A DNA stretch of 41,963 bases from Verrucomicrobiales bacterium. GTDB taxonomy: Bacteria; Verrucomicrobiota; Verrucomicrobiia; Limisphaerales; Palsa-1400. The position numbers and the translations under genes were made by a program. Shown here piece by piece: positions 33,983 through 41,963 of this stretch; within the stretch, counting starts at the first letter, position 1; every line of letters begins with the position of its first letter. The DNA is taken from NCBI GenBank assembly GCA_003140095.1, contig PLIU01000353.1, forward strand, positions 18,277 to 60,239, in the 5' to 3' direction. Under the pieces are notes generated by a model. That model ran no database searches, was not told where the DNA came from, and saw only the letters and a program-made list of their open reading frames with translations.

Positions 33983-34493
33983 AAACCTCCAATCGCCCCA
34001 ACCAGCGGCGCCCGAAACCATTGGCCGACGCCGGTTTCTGGAATCGCTAAGCATCGGCCTCGGCGCGCTGTGCGGCGCTGTGCTGGCGATTCCCGGCCTT
34101 GGCTTCGTGCTGGCGCCGCTGTTTCAAAAGCCGCCCGAATTATGGCGCGGAGTGGGCAAGCTGGACGATTTTAAGATCGGCCAAACAGTCAGCGTGAGTT
34201 TCCTTGATCCCTCGCCGCTGCCGTGGGCCGGCGTGACGGCGCGCACGGCGGCCTGGCTGCGCCGAGTGAAAACCGATGAGTTCATCGCATTCGCCGTGAA
34301 CTGCTCGCATCTCGGTTGCCCGGTTCGCTGGCTGGGGGACGCCAATCTCTTCATGTGTCCGTGTCATGGCGGCGTGTATTACAGCGATGGCAGTGTCGCC
34401 GCCGGACCTCCGCCGCGCCCGCTCACGCGTTACCCGGTGCGCATCCAAAACGGCGAAGTGCAGATTCAAACCCGGCCCATTCCTATCGCCTGA
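33963..34493 (+). CDS. Rieske iron-sulfur protein of the quinol:cytochrome c reductase
   Basis: A 176-residue protein with a Tat-like N terminus ([20 protein letters not shown]) serving as membrane anchor. The soluble domain carries both cluster motifs: C114-S-H116-LG-C119 and C132-P-C134-H135-GG, followed by [20 protein letters not shown]. The spacing and the pair of non-ligand Cys residues (119 and 134) that form the stabilising disulfide are normal. It transfers electrons from quinol to cytochrome c. Its start overlaps the preceding small membrane protein gene by 20 bp, and cytochrome b follows 11 bp later. Confidence 0.93.
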   Translation: MSEMNTENLQSPQPAAPETIGRRRFLESLSIGLGALCGAVLAIPGLGFVLAPLFQKPPELWRGVGKLDDFKIGQTVSVSFLDPSPLPWAGVTARTAAWLRRVKTDEFIAFAVNCSHLGCPVRWLGDANLFMCPCHGGVYYSDGSVAAGPPPRPLTRYPVRIQNGEVQIQTRPIPIA

Positions 34494-34504
34494 AACGCAA
34501 CGCC

Positions 34505-35908
34505 ATGTTGCCGCGCGCCCTTAAACGAATTTGGAACTGGCTGGACGATCGGACGGGCGCGTCGGCGTTGATCGTCCCGATGGCCCAGCACTTGGTGCCA
34601 CGAGATGCGAAATGGTGGTATGTGTTTGGCAGCGCTACGATGCTGGCGTTCGCCGTGCAGGTCGTCAGCGGTGTCGTGCTGGCGTTTGCCTACATTCCAT
34701 CGGCTTCGCAAGCCTACGATACGCTGCAATTCATCACCCACAAGGCGGCCTTCGGCGCGTTTATGCGCGCACTGCATTACTACGGCGCGTCGGCGATGGT
34801 GTTGATGGTGGGCGCGCATATGACACAGGTCTTTTTGTCCGGCTCCTATAAATATCCGCGCGAGATGAACTGGATCACCGGCGTGCTGCTGCTGGCCTTC
34901 ACGCTGGGGATGGGTTTCACCGGCCAATTGCTGCGCTGGGATCAAAACGCCGTCTGGTCGGTGGTGGTGGCGGCGGAGCAAGCGGGGCGGGTGCCTTTGA
35001 TCGGCGACAGCCTGGCGCGGTTTATTTTGGGGGGCGCAACCATTGGCGGCGCGACGCTCAGCCGCTTTTTCGTGTTTCATGTCTTTGTCGTACCAGCGTT
35101 CATTTTTGCCTTCGTGGGGTTGCATCTCTGGCTGGTGCTGCGACACGGCATTTCCGAATCGCCCAAAGCGGGCGAACCGGTCGAGCCCAAAACTTACCGG
35201 GGAAAATATGAGGAACGCTTGAAAAAGGACGGCGTCCCATTCTGGCCGGACGCCGCCTGGCGCGATGTTATCTTTTGCACGGCGATGCTGCTTGTGCTCG
35301 TAGTGCTGGCCATTTGCGCCGGGCCGCCGGTGTTGGACAAACCGCCTGACCCCAGCCTCATTGAAGCGAACCCGCGCCCGGATTGGTATTTATTGTGGTA
35401 TTTCGCGTTGCTGGCCCTCATGCCGCACGCGGTCGAGAACTACTTCATGGTGTGGGGTCCTCTCATTGCCTGGACGATTCTCATGGTGCTGCCGCTGCTG
35501 TCAAACAAAGGTGAACGCAGCCCGATGCGGCGTCCATGGGCGATTGCCGGAGTGGTCATGGTCGTCCTGATGATCGGCTCCTTATGGTATGCGGGCGCGA
35601 AATCACCGTGGTCGCCCAACTTCAACGCACAGCCGTTGCCGGAGCAAGTCGTGGGCACAGAACCTGGCCCTGTGGCCGAAGGGGCGAAAGTTTTTTACAG
35701 CAAGGGCTGCCTGAACTGCCACCTGATCTCCGGCTACGGCGGCCGGCGCGGGCCGGATCTCTCGCTCATCGGCAACAAACTCAATCGTCAAGACATGGTC
35801 ATCCGCATTGTGAATGGAGGAAACAACATGCCTGCCTTCGGCACTAACCTGACGCCCGAACAACTGGATGAGGTCGTGGCCTTTCTTCAATCGAGAAAGA
35901 AGTCCTGA
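34505..35908 (+). CDS. Cytochrome b (b6-type spacing) fused to a C-terminal cytochrome c
   Basis: A 467-residue fusion; ATG 34505 gives the expected start ([17 protein letters not shown]). Residues 1 to about 210 are the b6-like part: haem ligands His91 and His105 (13 between) in helix B, and His192 and His207 (14 between) in helix D. The 14-residue spacing in helix D is typical of b6-type, not mitochondrial-type, cytochrome b. Residues about 230-370 are the subunit-IV-like half with Qo motif P292-D-W-Y295 ([10 protein letters not shown]) in place of PEWY, a variant often found with menaquinone. After a last membrane helix ([19 protein letters not shown]) a cytochrome c domain has C402-LN-C405-H406 and a Met ligand in NNMPAFG. 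It is the last gene of the respiratory operon. Confidence 0.93.
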   Translation: MLPRALKRIWNWLDDRTGASALIVPMAQHLVPRDAKWWYVFGSATMLAFAVQVVSGVVLAFAYIPSASQAYDTLQFITHKAAFGAFMRALHYYGASAMVLMVGAHMTQVFLSGSYKYPREMNWITGVLLLAFTLGMGFTGQLLRWDQNAVWSVVVAAEQAGRVPLIGDSLARFILGGATIGGATLSRFFVFHVFVVPAFIFAFVGLHLWLVLRHGISESPKAGEPVEPKTYRGKYEERLKKDGVPFWPDAAWRDVIFCTAMLLVLVVLAICAGPPVLDKPPDPSLIEANPRPDWYLLWYFALLALMPHAVENYFMVWGPLIAWTILMVLPLLSNKGERSPMRRPWAIAGVVMVVLMIGSLWYAGAKSPWSPNFNAQPLPEQVVGTEPGPVAEGAKVFYSKGCLNCHLISGYGGRRGPDLSLIGNKLNRQDMVIRIVNGGNNMPAFGTNLTPEQLDEVVAFLQSRKKS

Positions 35909-35945
35909 ATGCGCCGCCTGTCGAGGGTTTCTGACGCCTTTCCGG

Positions 35946-36422
35946 TTAGCGCGACCGCACGGTCAACACGGGGCACGGAGCATGGCGCACGATTCGCTCC
36001 GCCGTGCTTCCCATTAAGACATGCATCAGCCCGGTGTAGCCATGAGTGCTGATGACAATTAGATCCATATTCAATTCCTTGGCGACGTCGGTGATTTGCT
36101 GATACGGGGTGCCGGAGCGCCCCAGCGTGGATTCGAGCAACGCTGCGGGAATCTTTTCCGAAGCGATTTTTTCCAGGCGCGATGCCGAGGCGGCAACGAG
36201 CGGGCCGTCATCCAGGGGAACGTATCCATAGGTCGGGTCCATCGGACCGGCAATGATCTCGACGACATGGATGAGGGTGATTCTGGCCTCGAACTTTACA
36301 GCCAGCGTCACGGCGTAATCCAATGCTTGCTCCGAGGCGCTGGAAAAATCCATCGGCACAAGGATGCGCTCCAGTTTCATCGGTGGCACTGTCGGCACCG
36401 CGGCCTTTTCTTCGGTCTTCAT
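35946..36422 (-). CDS. Universal stress protein (UspA family)
   Basis: A 158-residue protein from ATG 36422; an in-frame ATG at 36500 would add 26 residues unlike the family. The fold is recognisable: LERILVPMDFSSASEQALDY at the start, ARITLIHVVE, and the nucleotide-binding G-2x-G-9x-G(S/T) pattern in STHGYTGLMHVLMGSTAERI, ending RHAPCPVLTVRSR. The intact glycine motif suggests the ATP-binding type. It converges on the cytochrome b gene with 37 bp between the two stops and no clear terminator. Confidence 0.9.
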   Translation of the reverse strand: MKTEEKAAVPTVPPMKLERILVPMDFSSASEQALDYAVTLAVKFEARITLIHVVEIIAGPMDPTYGYVPLDDGPLVAASASRLEKIASEKIPAALLESTLGRSGTPYQQITDVAKELNMDLIVISTHGYTGLMHVLMGSTAERIVRHAPCPVLTVRSR

Positions 36423-36506
36423 AATTGAGTTTATCCTGAGCGCCCATGCCGGGTCAATTTCGGGCGAGGGGGCAGGGGATGCCCATCGTGTTCTCGGCAA
36501 TGCCAG

Positions 36507-36544
36507 TCAAGGGTTGAGTGAGCCTTGCTCAACTCAACCCTTGA
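36507..36544 (-). terminator. Long perfect hairpin after the 879-residue protein gene
   Basis: TCAAGGGTTGAGT pairs with ACTCAACCCTTGA (13 bp); inside, after one bulged base, GAGC pairs with GCTC around a CTT loop. It lies 38 bp beyond the stop of the secreted protein gene. There is no T-run on the minus strand, so it may be a Rho-assisted or mRNA 3'-end hairpin. Confidence 0.5.
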
Positions 36545-36581
36545 TGTCGTCACTCGACGAGCGATCGGCGGCCATCCCGCG

Positions 36582-39221
36582 CTACTGCACGACGCGGAAG
36601 AACTGGTTTTGCGCAGGGAGGATGGGAACTGTGGCAGGGTTATTAGTCCCCGTCGCCACAGGTGTCCACGTGGGGTTAAGGAGCGAACTGGTGGACTGCA
36701 GGATAAAGCCGGGGCCGTTGGTCCAGGAGATAATCACGTTGGTGCCAGTCTGAGCGATGCTCACCGCAGGCTGAGTCGAGGTCGTGCTGGGCGGCGCCAG
36801 GGGGTTGGTGAAGTCCACCCAGACAAAGTTGAAGTCGGCATCCCTGAAATTGACGACACCTTCGCCCTGGCCGTTGGTAGCGTTAATGAAAACCGAACTG
36901 ATAATGAACGCGTCGGGCGTACTATTGGTTCCGCCATATTCGTAAGAGAGGAAGCTGTTGTCCACAACGTTGGTAAAGCCGGTGGGTTGATGAGCCAGAT
37001 AACCGGAATTGATCAACATCAACATGCCGTTGGTGTCGGTCTTTCCTGGAATGGTCAGCGCGTAGCGGCCCGTGGACAGGCGCGTGAGGCTGTAGTTCCC
37101 CGCTCCCATGATCGTGGCGCCGTTGGTGCCGCGGATGTGCCCGCCGATCAGGTTGACCGTATTCCACGGAATGTAGATGAATGAGAAACTGGAACCAGCG
37201 TCGTTGGTGCTATTGGCGCTATCAGTGGCATAAACGGTGGGGTCGCTGCTGCTTTCGGCAATGTCCCGCACCGCGACGTACCAACCGGCGCCATTGGGCA
37301 AAGCGGCGTTATTGGCCGAAGGCCCTTTGAGGCCGTTGCCTTCATCGTCGCCAATGGTGAAGAGCATGCCGTCGGTCACCGAATTGACACCCGGAAAGCT
37401 CACGAGAGCCAAACCGTCGTAAACGCTATTGGAGGCGTCCAACCACGTTAGAATCTCTTGCGGTGAATCGTAATTCCCCCAGAAAGTGCCGTTCGTGCAA
37501 CCGTCCAGAGCATGGCCGCTCCACAATCCCCATCCGTCACCGTGTTTCCACATGGGCACGCCAGCCGTGAGACCACCCAAGCCTTCGCTAAATATGTCAT
37601 CGTCGAAGTAGCCCGCCTTCCAACCCTGAATATAAGGGAAGTAGGCCACAGAATGCGCTATGGCGCAACGGTATATGGCTTCATCACTACCTTCTCCATC
37701 CGGACCGGGCAGGCTTTCCCCAACCACCAATTTCGTAGTGCGCGTATAGGCTTGGCCGGTCTGGAATTGGCCGCCAATCATGTCGTAACTGTAGCTGCTG
37801 GCGCTAGGATCGAGTTGTACATAAGTCGCGGCGAAAAATGGCGGGGTTCCGTCAGGCCAAGATGCTCCGGTTTTATGGATGGTGGACCAGGCGAATCCAT
37901 AATTGGGAGACGGACACCACGACTGGCAAGCGGGCACGCTGGCGCTGCCGCTGGAATATCGTTCTCGATTCAGGTTTGTGTAGGGACCCAAATTATTTTG
38001 GGCCAGGGTCGTGTCGTTGGGGCAGATCGCGTAATCGAACCCAGAGCATTGATAGCGGGCCGCCGCAAATCCCAGCGGCGATTGGCTGCTAATATCGGCG
38101 AGGATGTCGCGAGAAACGCTGGCGTAACCGCCGGAATCCCAGACAATGTCGCTCGGCGATCCTTGGTTGGTTTGGAGAACGTTGCCAGGATATCCCTGGG
38201 AGAAACCGCCGACCAAGTCATTGGTCTCAAGACTCACGTCAAAATTGACCGCGATGACATTGGTCGGGAACGGGCCTGGTGCAATGTTTGCAGGAACCGG
38301 AACCCCGACTGGAACTCCGACAGTTCCGTCCAGGTTGGTGGTGGGATTTCCGTTGTTAGTCGTGGCGATGCTGGCTGATCCATTATAGAGCGGCGTCGGT
38401 CCATAGTTGGCATAGGTGGAGGTGACGGTGTCACTTGCATCAGCGTCGTTAGTGTTATGCGCGACGGTGCTAAGCCCTATATACACCGTGTTGCCGAAGT
38501 CAGTCGTGGCCGGGGCGACCACCAGAAGCTGCCAACCATTGGTGCTTCCGGGATTGCCGTTTTGTGGATACTGCTCGGTGTTGGTCGTGGCAAAGTAACT
38601 CATGAATTTATTGCCCTGGCGCTGAATGCGGAGCCAGACGTTCGGATAAGTGCAAAAACCATTGTCAGTTGTATCCCCGCCGTACACGGGGTTCCAAGCA
38701 TCGCCGGTGGAGCTGGTGCCCCCATAGCTGCCATAATTGAGGTTCCTTCCGGCAATATCATCAGTATCCGTGTTCGTATTCAAGCGGCCAATGCTCTCGA
38801 TCTGGCCCAACCGATCGGTGTTCGTCGGCAGGGCATTGATCATGAAATCGTAACTGTCTGGATCCAGACTTTCCCGGACCATCAGCGAGGCTTTCGGCGA
38901 GCCCTGCTCGTCCGGATTGGTGCAGGTGCAATTAATGATCTGAACATGGATATCGAAATCGCCTGTGACCTGCTGGTAGGCGTAGGCGAAGGAATCCGGG
39001 TGGCCATAAGTATCCCCGCCGCCGGTGGTAATAGAGATGGAGCCGTCACTGTTGGTGACCACGGTGGTCGGAGTGGGGTTATGGATATTGGTCAAGGTCA
39101 ATCCCCACTGGATGTTAGTTTGCGCGCGGGCTGTGGCAACAGCCAAGCCGCACACAGCGAGGACTCCCACCCACAGACGGAATTGCCGGGCACAACGATT
39201 TCGATTAGTATTTATTTTCAT
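36582..39221 (-). CDS. Large secreted protein with verrucomicrobial C-terminal module
   Basis: An 879-residue exported protein (signal peptide RLWVGVLAVCGLAVATARA, cleavage before Gln). The first 250 residues resemble the concanavalin-like/DUF1349 type of domain common in planctomycetes and verrucomicrobia (QQVTGDFDIHVQIINCTCTN, ASLMVRESLDPDSYDFMIN, NVWLRIQRQGNKFMSYFA). The middle (about 320-740) is not recognised; it is rich in Asn, Thr, Gly, Ser and aromatics with several Cys. The C-terminal 70 residues (NVIISWTNGPGFILQSTSSL, PTWTPVATGTN, NQFFRVVQ) match a module found at the ends of many secreted Pedosphaera-type proteins, possibly a secretion or surface-attachment signal. No catalytic motif was identified. 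A carbohydrate or surface role is a guess. Confidence 0.7.
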   Translation of the reverse strand: MKINTNRNRCARQFRLWVGVLAVCGLAVATARAQTNIQWGLTLTNIHNPTPTTVVTNSDGSISITTGGGDTYGHPDSFAYAYQQVTGDFDIHVQIINCTCTNPDEQGSPKASLMVRESLDPDSYDFMINALPTNTDRLGQIESIGRLNTNTDTDDIAGRNLNYGSYGGTSSTGDAWNPVYGGDTTDNGFCTYPNVWLRIQRQGNKFMSYFATTNTEQYPQNGNPGSTNGWQLLVVAPATTDFGNTVYIGLSTVAHNTNDADASDTVTSTYANYGPTPLYNGSASIATTNNGNPTTNLDGTVGVPVGVPVPANIAPGPFPTNVIAVNFDVSLETNDLVGGFSQGYPGNVLQTNQGSPSDIVWDSGGYASVSRDILADISSQSPLGFAAARYQCSGFDYAICPNDTTLAQNNLGPYTNLNRERYSSGSASVPACQSWCPSPNYGFAWSTIHKTGASWPDGTPPFFAATYVQLDPSASSYSYDMIGGQFQTGQAYTRTTKLVVGESLPGPDGEGSDEAIYRCAIAHSVAYFPYIQGWKAGYFDDDIFSEGLGGLTAGVPMWKHGDGWGLWSGHALDGCTNGTFWGNYDSPQEILTWLDASNSVYDGLALVSFPGVNSVTDGMLFTIGDDEGNGLKGPSANNAALPNGAGWYVAVRDIAESSSDPTVYATDSANSTNDAGSSFSFIYIPWNTVNLIGGHIRGTNGATIMGAGNYSLTRLSTGRYALTIPGKTDTNGMLMLINSGYLAHQPTGFTNVVDNSFLSYEYGGTNSTPDAFIISSVFINATNGQGEGVVNFRDADFNFVWVDFTNPLAPPSTTSTQPAVSIAQTGTNVIISWTNGPGFILQSTSSLLNPTWTPVATGTNNPATVPILPAQNQFFRVVQ

Positions 39222-39884
39222 TAGCTTAGTGCAGTATGTTATTATTCGGCCTTATTCAGAGTCGATACCAGTTTGGAACAGCATCTTTGGCAGAAGACAC
39301 GACGGTCCCACCCATGATTGCGGTCGCCAGACAGAAGGACACAAAAAGGCTCATTTGAGTCTGCTTTCAGGTGCGATTAAGAGATTTCTCACGAATAATG
39401 TCAATGAGTTTTTAATGCGCGGCGCCCGTGGGCGTGGAATCATTGGACACGGCTGCGGTCGGAGAATGCGACGGTTTTGCCCATCCGGAGAAGCCGTGGC
39501 AAGATCGGCCGTTCCTGGCACGCGAAAATGGAATCCCTGCGTGATCGTCCAACGCATTTTTATGAAGTTGCGGCTGAATGAGTTCCAACTGTAGTGACAC
39601 CGTGAGGGCCGGCCGCGGTTCGCGGCGCCAAACAGCAAACCGCAGGCGTGGCGGGCAATGATGCTGACAAGATTTTATGGCCGAACGTTTGAGTCTAACT
39701 GCTCGCGAACTGCGGAAGGTTAAATGTATGTCACGATTGACACGAAGGCAGATGGGAAATGTGCCAGGAACGTTTGGGCGTGGAGGCGACGGACTGTTGT
39801 GTGCTTGAAGACGCCGGCTGGGACTTGCTGGCTGCGCACGCGAGTAGCGATCAACACCGCCATCGCACTTCCCTCAAAAAATAT
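39222..39884. other. Intergenic region of about 660 bp
   Basis: No supported gene. It must hold the promoter of the 879-residue protein (an AT-rich GAATAATAACATACT tract lies just upstream of its start on the minus strand). A GC-rich perfect hairpin GCCGCG-GTT-CGCGGC is at 39612-39626. Nothing else stands out. Confidence 0.35.
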
Positions 39885-41963
39885 TTATTGCTCCTGAGGG
39901 CCTTGAGGTGCGTTCTTCACGTATTTGTCAAACCAGCGAAGCATCTCGTAGATAAGTTGTTGGTTCGATTCCATTGCTGAATACCAGTGCGGCTCGTGCG
40001 GAAGCATGACCAAGCGAGTGGTGCCGCCATTGCCTCGAATGGCTTCGTAGAGCTTGCTGGCTTGCAGTGGTGTTGTGCCGGGATTGGCGTCTTCCGCGCC
40101 ATGCACGATGAGGAGCGGCGTCTTCAATTTGTCGGCGCAGAAAAATGGGGAGACTTTCAGATAGACTTCCGTTGCCTCCCAAACTGAGCGCCGCTCGTTC
40201 TGGAAACCGAAAGGCGTGAGCGTCTTGTTATAGGAGCCGCTCGTGGCGACTCCGGCCCGGAACAAGTCGGAATGGGCCACTAGATTTACGGTCATTAAAG
40301 CGCCGTGGCTATGCCCGGTGACTCCGATGCGTTCAGGGTCGGCGACGCCAAGCCGCACCGCCTCATCGACAGCGGCCTTCGCGTCGGCCACGAGCTGTTC
40401 CAAATAAGTGTCGTAGGCCTTCTTCGGATCACCAATGATGGGAAATGAAGCGTTGTCAATAATCGCATAGCCCGCGAGGAGCAATAGTCTATAATCCCGT
40501 AGCCCCGTGAAAGTTTCCTGCGAGCCTACAACCTGGCCGGCTTTCGAAGCGTCGGCATAGTCGAGAGGATATGCATAAAGAATGGTGGGCACGCGCGTGC
40601 CTTCCTTATAATCAGGCGGCGTATAGAGCGTGAACGACAAGTCAAGTCCGTCGGCGCGCTTGTACTTGATCAACCGCTTCTTGATCGCCCGCACCTCCGG
40701 GGTCGGATCGGGAATGTGGGTTATCGCGACGCTCTTTGAAGCGAAGGCCGCTTCTCCGCCAGGCGCATCAAGGGATTCTCCCAGCGTTCGCATGAACGCA
40801 TTCGGCGGCTCGGTCGGCGATTGATGCCAGGTGAGAAACGTCTGCGCGTCCGGCCCGCTGAAGGAGAGAAATCGCTCAAAGGAAGTCTTGTCGCAGCGAA
40901 ATAGACGTTGGGATTTTCGCGTATTGAGATCGAGTCGATCGAGGAATGGCCGATTCCCGTCGGGCGACGCGCCGGCTCCCGCAAGGTAGATCGAATCACC
41001 ATCCTGACGAATCACCCAGAACCCATTCGCAAGTTGCCGTCTCGCTGGTGTGCCGGGATTTGCATATTGCTCGTCAGTAGAGAGATCCCACAGCAAGCGC
41101 GGCTTTGATTGTTGATCATCGACGTTGATGACGAAGCGTCGTAACCAGTGCCGGTTGCTATCGAACTCGGTCAAGAGTGCCATGCGCGGTTGTTCGCCCC
41201 AGGAGAAGCCGGCAAAACGTTGCTCAGTTCGGGTGATTTCGGCGGCGGGCGAGTTAAACGGCGCCTTCAAAAGCATGATTTTATCGCGAGCGGGAACATT
41301 GACATTCCAATCGCCGCCATCGAGCGCTTCCGCCCAGACAAGTGTCGCCGGCTCCATGGCACGCCAGGAAAAATCGCGGGGACCCACCGGAACTCCGTTG
41401 ATGGGAACACGATCCGCCAGTGGAAGCGACGCAATGGTATGAGGCTGAACGCCTGAGCGCTCGAATGTGTCCCAGACTTCTATTTCCTGTGGGAACCGAT
41501 CGTAGGTCGTGACATACGAGTAGGGCTTATGGATTGTGGTGACGAGGAGGTGCCGCCCATCTGGAGCGGGTTCCAACGATTCGTAATTCCCGGGCTTTCC
41601 CACAGGCGTGATGGCGCCGGTGGTGGCATCGATGAAAGCGAGTTGCGAGGCCGCGAAGTAATCGAAAAGATCCTCGTCGTGCTTGCTGCCAAGCGTGTCA
41701 CGGTTCTCATAAGTGCTGCTTTGTCCCTTTTCGCCGTCGGTCTCCTGGATGCTCGGACCCATCGGCACCGTTGGTTCGGGCGGTGGTGGGCCCATCCCCT
41801 CGGGCACCAGCGTGACCAACAGCGTTTTCTGGTCAGGCATCCATTGCATCTCGTCGCTGAACATTTGGTTGAGATGCGCGCCAGGCACTTGATGTATTTC
41901 GCCGGTCTTGCCGTCTCCGATCCAAAGTTCGACCGCCTCGGGAGCGATATTCACGAACGCGAA
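39885..41963 (-). CDS. S9-family (prolyl oligopeptidase-like) serine peptidase, N terminus beyond window
   Basis: About 692 residues are visible; the frame is open to the right edge (FAFVNIAPEAVELWIGD...), so the true start lies outside. The first about 430 residues look like a beta-propeller (GKTGEIHQVPGAHLNQ, LEPAPDGRHLLVTTIHKPYS). The C-terminal alpha/beta-hydrolase domain has the nucleophile elbow GVTGHSHGALMTVNLVAHSD, an Asp in LLIVHGAEDANPGTTPLQAS and His in VMLPHEPHWY, the complete Ser-Asp-His triad of the S9 family. The overall layout resembles the glutamyl endopeptidase or acyl-aminoacyl peptidase branches. It probably cleaves oligopeptides; localisation cannot be judged without the N terminus. 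Confidence 0.88.
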   Translation of the reverse strand, partial: FAFVNIAPEAVELWIGDGKTGEIHQVPGAHLNQMFSDEMQWMPDQKTLLVTLVPEGMGPPPPEPTVPMGPSIQETDGEKGQSSTYENRDTLGSKHDEDLFDYFAASQLAFIDATTGAITPVGKPGNYESLEPAPDGRHLLVTTIHKPYSYVTTYDRFPQEIEVWDTFERSGVQPHTIASLPLADRVPINGVPVGPRDFSWRAMEPATLVWAEALDGGDWNVNVPARDKIMLLKAPFNSPAAEITRTEQRFAGFSWGEQPRMALLTEFDSNRHWLRRFVINVDDQQSKPRLLWDLSTDEQYANPGTPARRQLANGFWVIRQDGDSIYLAGAGASPDGNRPFLDRLDLNTRKSQRLFRCDKTSFERFLSFSGPDAQTFLTWHQSPTEPPNAFMRTLGESLDAPGGEAAFASKSVAITHIPDPTPEVRAIKKRLIKYKRADGLDLSFTLYTPPDYKEGTRVPTILYAYPLDYADASKAGQVVGSQETFTGLRDYRLLLLAGYAIIDNASFPIIGDPKKAYDTYLEQLVADAKAAVDEAVRLGVADPERIGVTGHSHGALMTVNLVAHSDLFRAGVATSGSYNKTLTPFGFQNERRSVWEATEVYLKVSPFFCADKLKTPLLIVHGAEDANPGTTPLQASKLYEAIRGNGGTTRLVMLPHEPHWYSAMESNQQLIYEMLRWFDKYVKNAPQGPQEQ

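Noticed and set aside
39025..39594. Plus-strand open frame crossing the start of the secreted protein gene
   Set aside because: Its first part is antisense to the signal peptide region and the remainder has no family resemblance or ribosome-binding site.

Overview
The window looks like chromosomal DNA of a free-living, aerobic, GC-rich, Gram-negative bacterium, most probably a verrucomicrobial lineage close to Pedosphaera/Limisphaerales. This is inferred from the gene content: a Bat operon, a secreted 879-residue protein with the characteristic verrucomicrobial C-terminal module, an RCC1-like secreted protein, a bacterial serpin, a caa3 oxidase with fused subunits I and III, and a b6-type cytochrome b carrying its own haem c. 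No rRNA, tRNA, CRISPR array, intact transposase or phage gene was seen.

Layout. (1) 2-4792: three overlapping or abutting Bat genes (BatB-BatC fusion, BatD, BatE). (2) 4985-12530: an accessory, partly decayed stretch. It holds a HigB-type toxin followed by a stop-interrupted HigA-like remnant, an RCC1-like exported protein, a TetR regulator coupled to an ABC1/UbiB kinase gene broken by an internal deletion, a fragment resembling a VapC toxin joined to one copy of a 111-bp repeat, a DUF6714-like gene, the second repeat copy, and a HipB-HipA module whose hipA is out of frame at a GGGG run. About 700 bp follow without a convincing gene but with 10-bp-periodic TCAAACC arrays and a duplicated 72-bp unit. 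(3) 12651-16991, minus strand: tail-specific protease, then an OmpR-type response regulator and its histidine kinase. (4) 17294-19206: a WxxGxW lipoprotein and a secreted serpin. (5) 19313-35908: thirteen same-strand genes with no gap above 61 bp. They are a SpoIIAA-like protein, an M50 protease, phosphoglucomutase, a lipoprotein, alpha-glucan phosphorylase, glucose-6-phosphate dehydrogenase, phosphoketolase, then CtaC, CtaDE, CtaG, a small membrane protein, a Rieske protein and cytochrome b-c. (6) 35946-41963, minus strand: universal stress protein, the secreted 879-residue protein, and an S9 prolyl-oligopeptidase-type peptidase whose N terminus lies beyond the right edge.

Working together. 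The 19-36 kb block joins glycogen breakdown (GlgP, Pgm), entry of glucose-6-phosphate into the oxidative branch (Zwf) and phosphoketolase cleavage to acetyl phosphate with a complete quinol-to-oxygen electron path (Rieske/cytochrome b-c to caa3 oxidase). Both the oxidase and the cytochrome b subunit carry covalently attached cytochrome c domains, so a soluble cytochrome c may not be needed. The most unusual sequence structure lies in the 8.6-12.6 kb part of the accessory region.
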